In this document: positions 13,140 through 21,529 of the stretch, piece by piece
Layout: every line of letters starts with the position of its first letter
How positions within the stretch are numbered: the stretch's first letter is position 1
Source of the DNA: a virus
Direction: 5' to 3' (one strand)
IMG/VR virus record: IMGVR_UViG_3300020057_000141
Location: 1 to 26,116 of that record
DNA: 26,116 nucleotides
Notes under the pieces: generated by a model
Told to the model about the DNA's origin: nothing
The model's input: only the letters and a program-made list of their open reading frames with translations
Database searches by the model: none
Program-made: the position numbers and the translations under genes

Positions 13140-16100
13140 GTGGCGAGATCGGGTTCGTCGCCAACCGGCCCACATACGAAAACATAGTTGAGTCCAGCGT
13201 CTCGTCGAAGCGTTCATTCTTGATCGCGAAGCCGACTATAGAACCGGGAAGCTGGACGCTCTCATCTGGCAATGCATATTTGGCCCCATTCTCGAAGACA
13301 TACCGTAGCCTGATTCGAGACGTGATCGGAGTGACCGTCGAGGGTTTGACTCCGTTGGCCAGGGCGGAGTCTCTTGCCGACTGCATCGCCACGCCAAACA
13401 CGTTCTACTACGATCCGAACGAGGAGTTTCTCGGCGAGTCGTGGGCTTGGGATGATGGCATTCATCTGTGGGACTCCGCGAATATCTACTGGGATCAATT
13501 CCCATCGCTTTATGTGAACCTCGGCGGCGTGGATCCGAACACCCTTGGCGTAGCCCCAGAGCTTGGGTTTTATTTCACGCAGGAAGGGCAGTCGCAGCCG
13601 ACTCTCGGTGTTGATCTCCTCGGCGGGATTGGCATGTTCGAGGCGTTTACCGCAAGCGTGCCGGACGGCTGGACCTACGCTAAGACAGACCCAGACGTGG
13701 TGGCGACGGTTTTAGAGGACAACGCGAACATTTATGAAGGGTCAGCCTCGGTCAAGCTTGATCTTGCCGGAGCGACTGCGACCACGAGACAGGCAATCTC
13801 AGCCCTAGTTACTCTGATAGTCGGAAAGCGATACAGGATCTCTGGCTCGTATCGTCGTTACGACGACCAAGCCTGTGTCTCCTTCGCAGAATTGTCCGAC
13901 AGCGGAGAAACGAACTTCCTTGCATTCGACCTTCGAAGCTCAGGAACCGGTAGGGCCAGTTTCATATTCAATGGGCAACTCGGAGAATGGAGAAGATTCA
14001 CGCTCGATTTCATCGCGCCGTTTACCGCGTCGAAGGTGATTCTTGGAGCGAAGTGGTCAACCGGAACCGTGACGGGCGGGGTGAACTTCGACAAGATCAC
14101 GCTGAAGAGGGTCTGGCGTCAGGCGACATACGAAGCCCGCATTGCCGCGGATGGAGTGCCCTCGTCACAGATGGGATCGGAGGGAATCCTCTTCGCGGGG
14201 AAGACGGTCGGAGTCGGTTCGGTCGCGTTCGAGAACAGCGATGGAGCCTATGACTATGCGGTCGGACAGCTTCGGTGGATCGGTCGGAAAATCGAACACT
14301 ACGTCGGAGGGAGCACGGATCTAGGAGAGGTGGACATCGACGACTGGGATCGCCGGTTCACCGGGATTGTCCAGACCATCGAGTTCAGCGATGAGCGGGT
14401 GATGTTCCAGCTTGACGATATCCGCGCGAAGTTCCACAAGCTTCTGCCGCCCAACACCCTGTCTACGCACGATGCCAACATTGAGAAGAGCGCCCGTGGT
14501 CGCGTGAAGCCGCTCCTGTTCGGTTCAAAGAATGCGATCCGTCCGTGGAGGATCGGGTTCGATTCTGTCAGCCTCGTTACGGGTGAGTACCTGATTGCCG
14601 ACACGACGAACTGGGCTCCGGGCATCTACTCGATTGCGAACGTCTACGCCTACGTGGATGAGGACGCGGCGTCCAAAGTGGACACGTCGCGCAGGATCAC
14701 GATGAACCTGCCACAGGTTGAAGTAGCACCTGAAACGGCCTACAACGGTATGGCTTCGATCACCGCTGCCAGCACGTACCAGTACAACTTCACGAAGATT
14801 GCCGGGGATAGCTGGACGAACAACTTTGCCGGATCAAAGTTGCTCCTTCATGGTGACGGCCATGTCGAATGGTCCGCCGGCGGTGTGACAAACAAAGCCG
14901 TGATAGTCGGCCTCTCTGCCGCTCACGACGGAGCCTTGAACTACACCGACATTAACTTTGCATTCATGATTCAGGCCGATGGCACGATGAGGGTGTACGA
15001 AGAGGGTTCTCAGAAGGCAACGGGCACCGCGTATACGAGCGTTACCACGTTCCGAGTCAAGCGCACCGGAACCACGATTACCTACGAGTACAACCTCAAC
15101 GTTGGCGGCGGATGGGTTGTCTATTACACGTCCTCGACCGCTTCGTCTTCGGCGCTATGCATGAAGCTCTCCATCTACACCGGAAGCGCCACCGCCTTTG
15201 CCGTATCCCTGCTTGGCTTCGGTCAGGTGGATTCGCAGGAGTTGAGCGGGGCGTTCGTCCTGAAGGAGAACGTCGGACCGTTCGTTGTGGACCTGAGCAA
15301 CCAGAGTCTGAACTTTGACATCGGAGCGTCGGAGTTGACTGCGACTGTTCCTGTTGGTCTGTACACGGCAACGTCGCTCGCAAAGACCATCACGCATGAA
15401 ATGAAGAAGGGTGCTACCGATCTGGTGTGCTCCTATTCCACATCGACCGGTCTCTACACCATCGCGCGCCCTTCCGGCACGTTGAACCTGAAGATTCAAT
15501 CCGGTGCGAACAAGGAGTCTTCGATCTGGGGTCTGATCGGGTTCGGGCGCGGCGGGGACAAGACTGCTGCCTCGACCTATGCGGCGGATGTGGCGGTGGA
15601 CACGGTTGTATCTATTGACACGAACCGTATCATCCGCTGCGATGCGCTCGGGTACAAAGACGACGCGATTGGAACCTACACCGGAACCGCCAACTCGCTG
15701 ATCCAAATCGGGTCCGATATTGCCAGGGCACTTATTAGGGTTTGGCTGTCCCAGCCTGCATCCATTGACGACACTAGCTTCTCTGCGGCGAGAGTCCTTG
15801 CGCCCGAGCAGTTAGCAATCTACCTGAACGAGTTCGAGTCCTCGGTCGGGATCTTCAACCGACTTGAGGCGTCGAATCTCGCGGACATCATAGTTGGTGG
15901 CGATGCGAAGGTGGTCTACGCCGTTTACGTGTACGACGGCGAGGAGGTTCCAGTCTCTCGTCGATTGGAGTCTCGTGATCTGCTTGAGCCGCCCCTCTTC
16001 ACCAGGATCAACGAGGAAGTCTTTTCCGCTGTCTCGATCTTGTTCGACAAGCGCCCCGACAATGGCGAGTGGCGTCGAGAGACGGCGGTTGATACGTCCA

Positions 16101-16396
16101 AGGCGACGATCTACGACTCGCAGATTCTCAAAGAAATCGAGACATACGTGCTAATGCTGAGCACGGCTGAATCTCTCGCTGCTCGTACATTGGCGATTTC
16201 CCAGAGTCCATCGCTTCGGGTTCACATTGTCAGCGGAACCAGGCTGTTCAAGTCGCGAATCGGGGACATCGTCACGCTCACGTTGAATAGGGCTCCGAGT
16301 TTGACGGGTTTGTTGGCGAACCAGCCATTCCGCATTCTGTCGATTGAGCCAGACGTTCTTGCCGGAAGGGTTACGGTGGATCTTGTCGAAGCCTAG
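13136..16396 (+). CDS. multidomain tail-tip hub / receptor-binding protein
   Basis: 1086 residues. Suggested order: N-terminal beta region with tryptophans (1-155); a carbohydrate-binding-like domain (about 160-325: VPDGWTYAKTDP, SASVKLDLAGATATTRQAIS, then EWRRFTLDF); a hub-like region (about 350-530: VGSVAFENSDGAYDYAV, YVGGSTDLGEVDIDDWDRRF); a concanavalin-like lectin domain (about 540-695: DSWTNNFAGSKLLLHGDGHV, FRVKRTGTTITYEYN); the NFDIG module shared with the previous protein (about 722-815); and a C-terminal hub segment (RLFKSRIGDIVTLTLNRAP). It probably forms the tail tip and binds cell-surface sugar. Domain names are by pattern recall. ATGA overlap upstream. Confidence 0.65.
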   Translation: MSGEIGFVANRPTYENIVESSVSSKRSFLIAKPTIEPGSWTLSSGNAYLAPFSKTYRSLIRDVIGVTVEGLTPLARAESLADCIATPNTFYYDPNEEFLGESWAWDDGIHLWDSANIYWDQFPSLYVNLGGVDPNTLGVAPELGFYFTQEGQSQPTLGVDLLGGIGMFEAFTASVPDGWTYAKTDPDVVATVLEDNANIYEGSASVKLDLAGATATTRQAISALVTLIVGKRYRISGSYRRYDDQACVSFAELSDSGETNFLAFDLRSSGTGRASFIFNGQLGEWRRFTLDFIAPFTASKVILGAKWSTGTVTGGVNFDKITLKRVWRQATYEARIAADGVPSSQMGSEGILFAGKTVGVGSVAFENSDGAYDYAVGQLRWIGRKIEHYVGGSTDLGEVDIDDWDRRFTGIVQTIEFSDERVMFQLDDIRAKFHKLLPPNTLSTHDANIEKSARGRVKPLLFGSKNAIRPWRIGFDSVSLVTGEYLIADTTNWAPGIYSIANVYAYVDEDAASKVDTSRRITMNLPQVEVAPETAYNGMASITAASTYQYNFTKIAGDSWTNNFAGSKLLLHGDGHVEWSAGGVTNKAVIVGLSAAHDGALNYTDINFAFMIQADGTMRVYEEGSQKATGTAYTSVTTFRVKRTGTTITYEYNLNVGGGWVVYYTSSTASSSALCMKLSIYTGSATAFAVSLLGFGQVDSQELSGAFVLKENVGPFVVDLSNQSLNFDIGASELTATVPVGLYTATSLAKTITHEMKKGATDLVCSYSTSTGLYTIARPSGTLNLKIQSGANKESSIWGLIGFGRGGDKTAASTYAADVAVDTVVSIDTNRIIRCDALGYKDDAIGTYTGTANSLIQIGSDIARALIRVWLSQPASIDDTSFSAARVLAPEQLAIYLNEFESSVGIFNRLEASNLADIIVGGDAKVVYAVYVYDGEEVPVSRRLESRDLLEPPLFTRINEEVFSAVSILFDKRPDNGEWRRETAVDTSKATIYDSQILKEIETYVLMLSTAESLAARTLAISQSPSLRVHIVSGTRLFKSRIGDIVTLTLNRAPSLTGLLANQPFRILSIEPDVLAGRVTVDLVEA

Positions 16397-16453
16397 ACAC
16401 CCGTCGAGATATAGTAGGCAACATGATAAATTCGTATTGGAGGCTCGAACGTA

Positions 16454-17497
16454 ATGGCTCTTGATCTAACGAAACCAGTCGCCTCAAGCCTTCCGGTCTC
16501 GGCTGAGATCCGATCCAACTTCACCGCCGTCGCTCAGTCGCTCTACGGCGTCAACGTGGTCCCGAACGGGGACGGGCTCATCTGGCCTGTCTCGACACTG
16601 CCAGCCCATTTTCGCGTGGAGGGATTCACTCCGACAGTGAGCCGAGAAGTCACCATCAAGAAGTTTGGCGCACAGTCAACCAAGATTGTCGGCAACGCAT
16701 CCGGGGATTCGCGGATTGCCTATGTGGTTTTCAACTTGACCGATTTCAATACTGATTTTATTGGGGAAGAGTTCCATTGCGGGGAGTGGCTCTACTCGAC
16801 GGCTGTGAGCGGTGGTCGTCTCTTCGTGGACTTTTATCCTGGCGGGGTGTCCAATCCGCAGTACGGCTCTTACGTTCCCGGTAGTTCGACATGGAAATGG
16901 CACACGCTGTCTGCGACAATTCCGGCGACTGCGACACGCATCCTCGTCGGTAGAGCCGTGGATGCTTCCAAGACTGCGTACTTCTGGGGTCTGACCGGAG
17001 GGTTCGGTGGATCGCCTCCACAAAGATATGTTCCGTGCGCGACGCGGGTCGGGTGTCTCTACTTTCCGTTTTCTGGCACGGCTGCTGTCGACGCTGATTA
17101 TCAGGCCACCGGGTTTGAGTTCACTCGACCCGCGTTCATTCTTGGGTCAAAGGCATTCTGCAAGACTGCTCCGGTAACATCACCGTTCTCATGGAACATC
17201 GGGAAACTCACGACTGCTGAGGTTACCTACACGGCTCTCTATACCGCAGATCAAAGCATCGCGGCCACCAAGCTTCGCGGCGATGCGTCGGTGATCGAGC
17301 CGACCTCGGCCACCTACGCGGATCGCTGTTTCAATGGGCGCGGGGGCGCGACATCGAATGCCTTGCTTGCAAACACCGTTCTCGGGGTCAAGAGAACAGC
17401 CGCGGGCGGAACAGCGGCGGGTGATGTCAAGATCGAGGTCGAGGTTCTCCAGTTCGACGATCCGCTTTCCGCATGGAAGCGGTCGGGTTCATTCTGA
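16454..17497 (+). CDS. tail fibre-like / receptor-binding protein
   Basis: 347 residues. The N-terminus (LDLTKPVASSLPVSAEIRSN, then FTAVAQSLYG) is a short attachment motif I recall from phage fibre and spike proteins. The body is beta-rich and looks like a carbohydrate-binding sandwich (VPNGDGLIWP, STWKWHTLSATIPATATRIL, VGRAVDASKTAYFWGL). A Gly/Ala-rich segment near the end includes KLRGDASVIEP. GGAGG lies about 12 bases before ATG 16454. A 57-base gap upstream holds a TATAGT. Its stop overlaps the next start (TGATG). Confidence 0.6.
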   Translation: MALDLTKPVASSLPVSAEIRSNFTAVAQSLYGVNVVPNGDGLIWPVSTLPAHFRVEGFTPTVSREVTIKKFGAQSTKIVGNASGDSRIAYVVFNLTDFNTDFIGEEFHCGEWLYSTAVSGGRLFVDFYPGGVSNPQYGSYVPGSSTWKWHTLSATIPATATRILVGRAVDASKTAYFWGLTGGFGGSPPQRYVPCATRVGCLYFPFSGTAAVDADYQATGFEFTRPAFILGSKAFCKTAPVTSPFSWNIGKLTTAEVTYTALYTADQSIAATKLRGDASVIEPTSATYADRCFNGRGGATSNALLANTVLGVKRTAAGGTAAGDVKIEVEVLQFDDPLSAWKRSGSF

Positions 17498-18147
17498 TGC
17501 CTCAAGCAGTTCTGCGTCCGACTTCTACCATCTCCACCGGAGCCGGGTGGACAGGGACATTCCCAACCGCCATCAACGACGCAAGTGATTTAACAAGTGT
17601 GTACAACACAAATGGCAATAGTGACTTTTTCATGCACTTTGCCGATCTTCCCGTAGAGGCAGCATTAGTCACATCACCGATTTCGTGCTCCATGCGGTAC
17701 TCCCGCAGTAATTCAAGTGCCGCCACGCTAACGCAGTTCATTTACAACGGCGCGTACACCTACGGTACGGGGCACTCGGGTGCGGACACCGCATTGAGCG
17801 GGGAAACGATAAGCCCGACGACCGCTCCGGGGGGGCTCGCGTGGACTCCGGCGAGGGTCAACGCATTGCAGGGAGGTGCGGTCACCGCAAGCGGCATTTC
17901 GACCGAAGAGGCATATGTCTATGATCTCTGGTGGACTGTCACGTGGGAAGCCAACCAAGGTGGCTTCGCCTTCCTCGTCGGTGCCCTCGCAGGTGCCGCG
18001 CTTGGGCTCGCTGAAATGTCGGAACTGGCCGCTGCGGTCTACCGCAAGACCGGGTCGAAGATCATGTCGGACGAATACCGCGAGGCGTGGCTGGACATCA
18101 AGGCCTATCGGCATCCGTCATTCTGCTTTCTCGGAAGGTACGCATGA
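17497..18147 (+). CDS. jelly-roll-like tail protein with C-terminal hydrophobic segment
   Basis: 216 residues from ATG 17497, which overlaps the preceding stop (TGATG); an in-frame ATG at 17473 is possible but lies inside the upstream gene. Residues about 1-155 look like a beta jelly-roll (TTAPGGLAWTPARVNALQGG, then YVYDLWWTVTWE). Then comes a hydrophobic, membrane-type stretch (FAFLVGALAGAALGLAE, about 160-176) and a short basic/aromatic tail. The combination of a virion-like domain and one membrane segment is unusual. It could be a tail-tip appendage or a membrane-active lysis or injection factor. No family recognised. Confidence 0.55.
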   Translation: MPQAVLRPTSTISTGAGWTGTFPTAINDASDLTSVYNTNGNSDFFMHFADLPVEAALVTSPISCSMRYSRSNSSAATLTQFIYNGAYTYGTGHSGADTALSGETISPTTAPGGLAWTPARVNALQGGAVTASGISTEEAYVYDLWWTVTWEANQGGFAFLVGALAGAALGLAEMSELAAAVYRKTGSKIMSDEYREAWLDIKAYRHPSFCFLGRYA

Positions 18148-18230
18148 TCCAAGCTGAAGACGGAATTCAAATATTCGGCTTCGACAATTCTGGCGCGATG
18201 TGGAACTACCAGGCGCGGCACAGCGGGTGA
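18144..18230 (+). CDS. 28-residue microORF coupled at both ends
   Basis: ATG 18144 overlaps the preceding stop (ATGA) and the TGA at 18228-18230 overlaps the GTG start of the next gene (GTGA). GGAAGG lies about 8 bases before the ATG. The peptide (MIQAEDGIQIFGF, DNSGAMWNYQ) has no recognised family. Ribosome site plus both overlaps argue that it is translated; it may be a leader that couples its neighbours. Confidence 0.5.
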   Translation: MIQAEDGIQIFGFDNSGAMWNYQARHSG

Positions 18231-18619
18231 CGTTCACGGTACGCGAGATAGCGAACTACCTCACGAGCGCCGGCTTCGCGCCGATCTACGAAAATGCGGT
18301 TCCTCTGACCGTGGACTCTGTGATTGTGCTCACGGAATACGGTGGGAGGAATTCATGGGGTGAGCTTGGCTCCGCGATAAAGTGGGAGCGACCGAGACTC
18401 CAGATCCTCGTGCGCGGCGCGCCCTTCGACGAAGCCACCCCGCGCGCGAACATCGAGGCGATCTCCAAGAAGCTCTCAACGATTCAGAATGAGGACGTGG
18501 ACGCGCGGACGTTCTATGCGATGGCCACTCCTATTCAGGCTCCCTTTAAGCTCGCGGTCGATTCTCTTGGCCGGGTGTCTTTCGTGGTCAACTTCGAGTT
18601 TGAAAAGAATATTTCCTAG
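18227..18619 (+). CDS. second tail terminator-like protein (copy 2)
   Basis: 130 residues from GTG 18227, coupled to the microORF stop. It matches the protein at 5303-5701: helical start (VREIANYLTSAGFAPIYENA), then LQILVRGAPFDEATPRANIE against LLVTVRGAPYDHDGPRTRIQ, and a final strand VSFVVNFEFEK. It is the last gene of the tail block, more than 12 kb from its relative. A duplicated terminator may cap a different ring, or the gene may be a minor capsid-like protein reused at the tail end. A candidate terminator follows. Confidence 0.6.
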   Translation: MTFTVREIANYLTSAGFAPIYENAVPLTVDSVIVLTEYGGRNSWGELGSAIKWERPRLQILVRGAPFDEATPRANIEAISKKLSTIQNEDVDARTFYAMATPIQAPFKLAVDSLGRVSFVVNFEFEKNIS

Positions 18620-18622
18620 AAA

Positions 18623-18645
18623 CGGCTTTACGCCGGGCTTTTTTT
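18623..18645 (+). terminator. candidate rho-independent terminator after tail operon
   Basis: CGGC (18623-18626) pairs with GCCG (18632-18635) around TTTAC; three bases later a run of seven T begins (18639-18645). The stem is short, so strength is uncertain, but the position directly after the last tail gene fits well. Confidence 0.5.
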
Positions 18646-18655
18646 GTGATACGAT
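18627..18655 (+). promoter_or_regulatory. possible promoter for second module, overlapping the terminator
   Basis: TTTACG (18627-18632) and TACGAT (18650-18655) are 17 bases apart, with TG one base before the -10. Each hexamer departs from consensus. The -35 would lie inside the terminator stem, so termination and initiation would share sequence. Confidence 0.35.
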
Positions 18656-18698
18656 CCTCAACGTGGACAATAGGTCTATAGATAGAAAGGACGAGACG

Positions 18699-18863
18699 AT
18701 GAGAAACGAACCAACCAGCCTTCCGCCCGAAGAGTCGACCGACTGCTACGAGGAGCATCCGACACAGGAAGCTCTCGACAGTCGATGCGCGACAGCCGTC
18801 ACCATCGACGAGCTTGGCGAGCGCCTCACCGCTGCGCTCTTGGCGCGGAAAGCGGAAAAGTGA
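18699..18863 (+). CDS. small acidic hypothetical protein
   Basis: 54 residues from ATG 18699, with AAAGGA about 10 bases upstream; the frame is open earlier but would run back through the terminator region. Acidic first half (SLPPEESTDCYEEHPTQEAL) and a helical end (ELGERLTAALLARKAEK). No family recognised. First gene of the second module; its stop overlaps the GTG of the ligase gene. Confidence 0.55.
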   Translation: MRNEPTSLPPEESTDCYEEHPTQEALDSRCATAVTIDELGERLTAALLARKAEK

Positions 18864-19465
18864 AGAAAATAATCAGCCTGTACCAGCGCAACTATGACGG
18901 CGACCATTGCGTCAGAGATGAGGTGACCCCCGGCGCGGAATGGGTACTCGCCGGTGAAGGGCGGGCGACCCGAAAATGGGACGGAACGGCATGCCTCGTT
19001 GAGGGCGGGAAGCTGTTCAAGCGGTACCACGGCAAGACCCAGCCGCCCGGTTTTGTGGCCGCGCAGGCCGTCGCTGATCCTGTAACGGGGCACTGGCCGG
19101 GGTGGCTGCCGGTATCGCCTGACGACCCGTCAGACCGTTGGCACCGTGAGGCGTTTGCCGAGTATGGCGGAGACCCGGGTCCCGACGGAACTTATGAACT
19201 GGCGGGTCCTAAAATCAACGGCAACCCGGAGGAACTCTCGCGGCACGTACTGATAGCACATGTCGGAGCAGGCGGTTCGAGCTTCGCGGCTCATGCCCCT
19301 CGGACGTTCGATGCGATCCGCGAATGGCTGGCTCGGGGGGACGTTGAGGGGATCGTGTGGCATCACCCGGATGGACGGATGGCGAAGATCAAGAAACGCG
19401 ATTTCGGGCTCTCGCGGAAACCTGGAGCAACCCCAACCTCTGACCGCGTGCGAGGCAAACGATGA
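18860..19465 (+). CDS. RNA ligase, DUF5565-like nucleotidyltransferase
   Basis: 201 residues from GTG 18860 (GTGA overlap with the previous stop). ISLYQRNYDGDHCVRDEVTP and VLAGEGRATRKWDGTACLVE match my recall of the DUF5565 RNA ligase family. Motif I is K39-W-D41-G42, with K39 the likely AMP acceptor; TYELAGPKINGNPEE (about 111-125) is a family signature; EGIVWHHPDGRMAKIKKRDF (about 163-182) carries motifs IV and V. It should adenylate itself and join RNA ends. In phages such enzymes can repair tRNAs cut by host defence nucleases, notable beside a phage tRNA gene. Substrate is not known here. Confidence 0.75.
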   Translation: MKKIISLYQRNYDGDHCVRDEVTPGAEWVLAGEGRATRKWDGTACLVEGGKLFKRYHGKTQPPGFVAAQAVADPVTGHWPGWLPVSPDDPSDRWHREAFAEYGGDPGPDGTYELAGPKINGNPEELSRHVLIAHVGAGGSSFAAHAPRTFDAIREWLARGDVEGIVWHHPDGRMAKIKKRDFGLSRKPGATPTSDRVRGKR

Positions 19466-21444
19466 ACATCGCCATCACGAGCGAGGCCGGCAATCTCGTT
19501 GTCAGACCGAAAGGTTTTCTCGGGACTCAGTTCGATCTGTACCGAGACGTTTGCACCGGAGCCGGGGCGCGTTACATGCCGAATCTGAAGGTGCGGATCG
19601 TCGGGCTCATCGGCATGCCAAAGCTGGTTGCCGATCTGAAGACGGCGGGCTTCGAGGTGGCTATTCACTCGAATGTCGCCGGCGCGCTACGTGCGCGGGC
19701 TGGTGATCACAGGATTCGGCTAAATGAAGCGGAGGCTACCGTGGCGTCGCTTGAGGGGCTCAGCCTGTGGGAGTTTCAAAAAGAAGGCGTGGCGTGGTTG
19801 CGTTCTCGGAAGCGCGGGATCCTCGGTGACCACATGGGGCTAGGTAAAACGATTCAGGCCCTTATTGCCGTTCCGAATGGTGTTGGCGTTCTGGTGATCT
19901 GCCCGGCTGGTCTGAAGTTGAACTGGAGAAATGAGGCGAGGCGATGGCGACCTGATCTCAGAATCTCGGTGCTGTCTGGCCGAGGCTCGTTTCGCTTCCC
20001 GGTCCCCGGCGAGATTGTGATTTTGAACTATGACATCCTGCCCGGACTCGACGAGATCCAGCTTGACAAGGTGCCGCAGAATGTCTGCCTGATCGCGGAC
20101 GAACTACACTACGTGAAGAATCGGCTGGTCGCGGTAGACCGCCGCACCGGCAAGAAGAAGGCTCCACGTGGAGCGAAGTTCGAATTGCTTGCGAAGTTCG
20201 TTCGGGAGCAGAATGGCTGGACGTGGGGACTCACGGGCACTCCGCTAATCAATCGGTGGGAGGAACTGTACTCGCTGCTCATGCAGATGGATCTTCACAA
20301 GGAAACGTTCGGAACCAAGAAGGCGTGCGAGGGTTTGTTCCTGTACCACCGAGAGCGCGTGCCTCTTGTTCTCCGCGCTGCGATGCTGCGCCGGACCCGC
20401 GAGGAAGTCCTGCCCGATCTGCCGACCAAGATCTATTCGCGTTATGACGTTGAGAGCCTCGGACAGGACGCGACGCGCGAAGCTGACGAGATGATGAAGA
20501 AGCTTGAGGCGCTCGGCGCACTTCGCGATGATGGGTCGATTGACGATGAGTCGAACTGGAGGAGCGATCCCGAGGCGGCGGCTCAGATGATCAAGGCTCG
20601 GAAGACCCTGGCGGCGGCGAAGATCCCGGAGATGGATCGGATCGTTGAGCAGTACGAGGAAGCGGAAGAGAAGCTCCTTGTGTGGTCTGCGCACAGGGCT
20701 CCGGTAGATCATGTCGGGAAGCGGCCCGGCTGGGCGACGATCACGGGGGACGTGACCGGCGAGGCTCGGCAGTCGGTAGTGGATCGTTTTCAGCGAGGCG
20801 AGTTGAAGGGACTCGGCATCACGATCGCGGCGGGAGGAGTCGGGATCACCTTGACGGCTGCGCATGTCGCTTTGTTCGTAGATCTTTCCTGGACCCCGGC
20901 TGGCAATGCTCAGGCGGAGGATCGCCAATGCCGCATCGGGCAGACCCGAGGCGTGCAGATTATCCGCATGGTCGCGGACCACCCGCTCGACCGGCGTGTC
21001 TTCGAGTTACTGGACTACAAACAGTCGCTGATCTCGACGAGCGTTGACAAGGCTGAAGTGAAGGCGGGAAACGCGATGAGTTTTGAGTTAAACGAAATGA
21101 CTCAGCTTGAAGCGTTGGCAACCATGATCGAAAGCAGCCACTACGCGCCCCAGGAAGAGCGTACAGTTATGAAAACCCTCTCACCCTCCTACAACCCGCG
21201 CCGCCAAGCGGTCACCCGAGAAGAGATCTGGGCGGCGAAGGCGATCGTTCATCTGGACGATGATCACGCGAGGGAGATCAACGGTCAAGGCTTCAACAAA
21301 CTTGACGGCGAGTTCGGACACGAGATGGCCTCTCTGGTCAGGTCGGGAGTGGACTTGAGCGAGAAGCAATGGGCCGTGATCTGCAAAATTGCGAGGCGTT
21401 ATCCGCGGCAGGTAGGCCGCGCTGTTGAGGAGGTTGGTGCATGA
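19462..21444 (+). CDS. SNF2-type DNA helicase / translocase
   Basis: 660 residues. Motif I GDHMGLGKTI (122-131), motif II ADELHY (212-217, DEAH-box variant DELH), motif III LTGTP (257-261) and motif VI DRQCRIGQT (about 487-495) define an SF2 helicase of the SNF2/SMARCAL1-like group. It should use ATP to move along or remodel DNA during replication or recombination. About 110 extra residues follow the helicase core (ALATMIESSHYAPQEE, YPRQVGRAVEEV) and may bind a partner. ATGA overlaps at both ends place it in an operon with the ligase and the CxxC microORF. Confidence 0.88.
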   Translation: MNIAITSEAGNLVVRPKGFLGTQFDLYRDVCTGAGARYMPNLKVRIVGLIGMPKLVADLKTAGFEVAIHSNVAGALRARAGDHRIRLNEAEATVASLEGLSLWEFQKEGVAWLRSRKRGILGDHMGLGKTIQALIAVPNGVGVLVICPAGLKLNWRNEARRWRPDLRISVLSGRGSFRFPVPGEIVILNYDILPGLDEIQLDKVPQNVCLIADELHYVKNRLVAVDRRTGKKKAPRGAKFELLAKFVREQNGWTWGLTGTPLINRWEELYSLLMQMDLHKETFGTKKACEGLFLYHRERVPLVLRAAMLRRTREEVLPDLPTKIYSRYDVESLGQDATREADEMMKKLEALGALRDDGSIDDESNWRSDPEAAAQMIKARKTLAAAKIPEMDRIVEQYEEAEEKLLVWSAHRAPVDHVGKRPGWATITGDVTGEARQSVVDRFQRGELKGLGITIAAGGVGITLTAAHVALFVDLSWTPAGNAQAEDRQCRIGQTRGVQIIRMVADHPLDRRVFELLDYKQSLISTSVDKAEVKAGNAMSFELNEMTQLEALATMIESSHYAPQEERTVMKTLSPSYNPRRQAVTREEIWAAKAIVHLDDDHAREINGQGFNKLDGEFGHEMASLVRSGVDLSEKQWAVICKIARRYPRQVGRAVEEVGA

Positions 21445-21521
21445 ACACCATCTGCGAGTCGTGCTCTCTCAAGGTCAAGGAGGATTCTCTAAAATCGCCT
21501 TCTATCGACAGGCGGACGTGA
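21441..21521 (+). CDS. 26-residue CxxC microORF
   Basis: ATG 21441 overlaps the helicase stop (ATGA); GAGGAGG lies just upstream. The peptide begins MNTICESCSLKVKED and ends at TGA 21519-21521. A single CxxC could be half of a metal site or a remnant of a longer zinc-ribbon gene cut short here. Right after it lies a TATAAT and a new gene, so a truncated gene is a fair alternative. Confidence 0.45.
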   Translation: MNTICESCSLKVKEDSLKSPSIDRRT

Positions 21522-21523
21522 GT

Positions 21524-21529
21524 TATAAT
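21524..21529 (+). promoter_or_regulatory. possible -10 element
   Basis: A perfect TATAAT (21524-21529) lies in the short gap before the gene at 21574, but no -35 at normal spacing is convincing. Weak alone; noted because most gaps over 50 bases here contain such a hexamer. Confidence 0.3.

Noticed and set aside
16383-16415. Promoter TTGTCG...TATAGT before the fibre gene
   Set aside because: Spacing of 21 bases is too long for a sigma70 promoter and no extended -10 is present; kept only as part of the recurring-hexamer observation.
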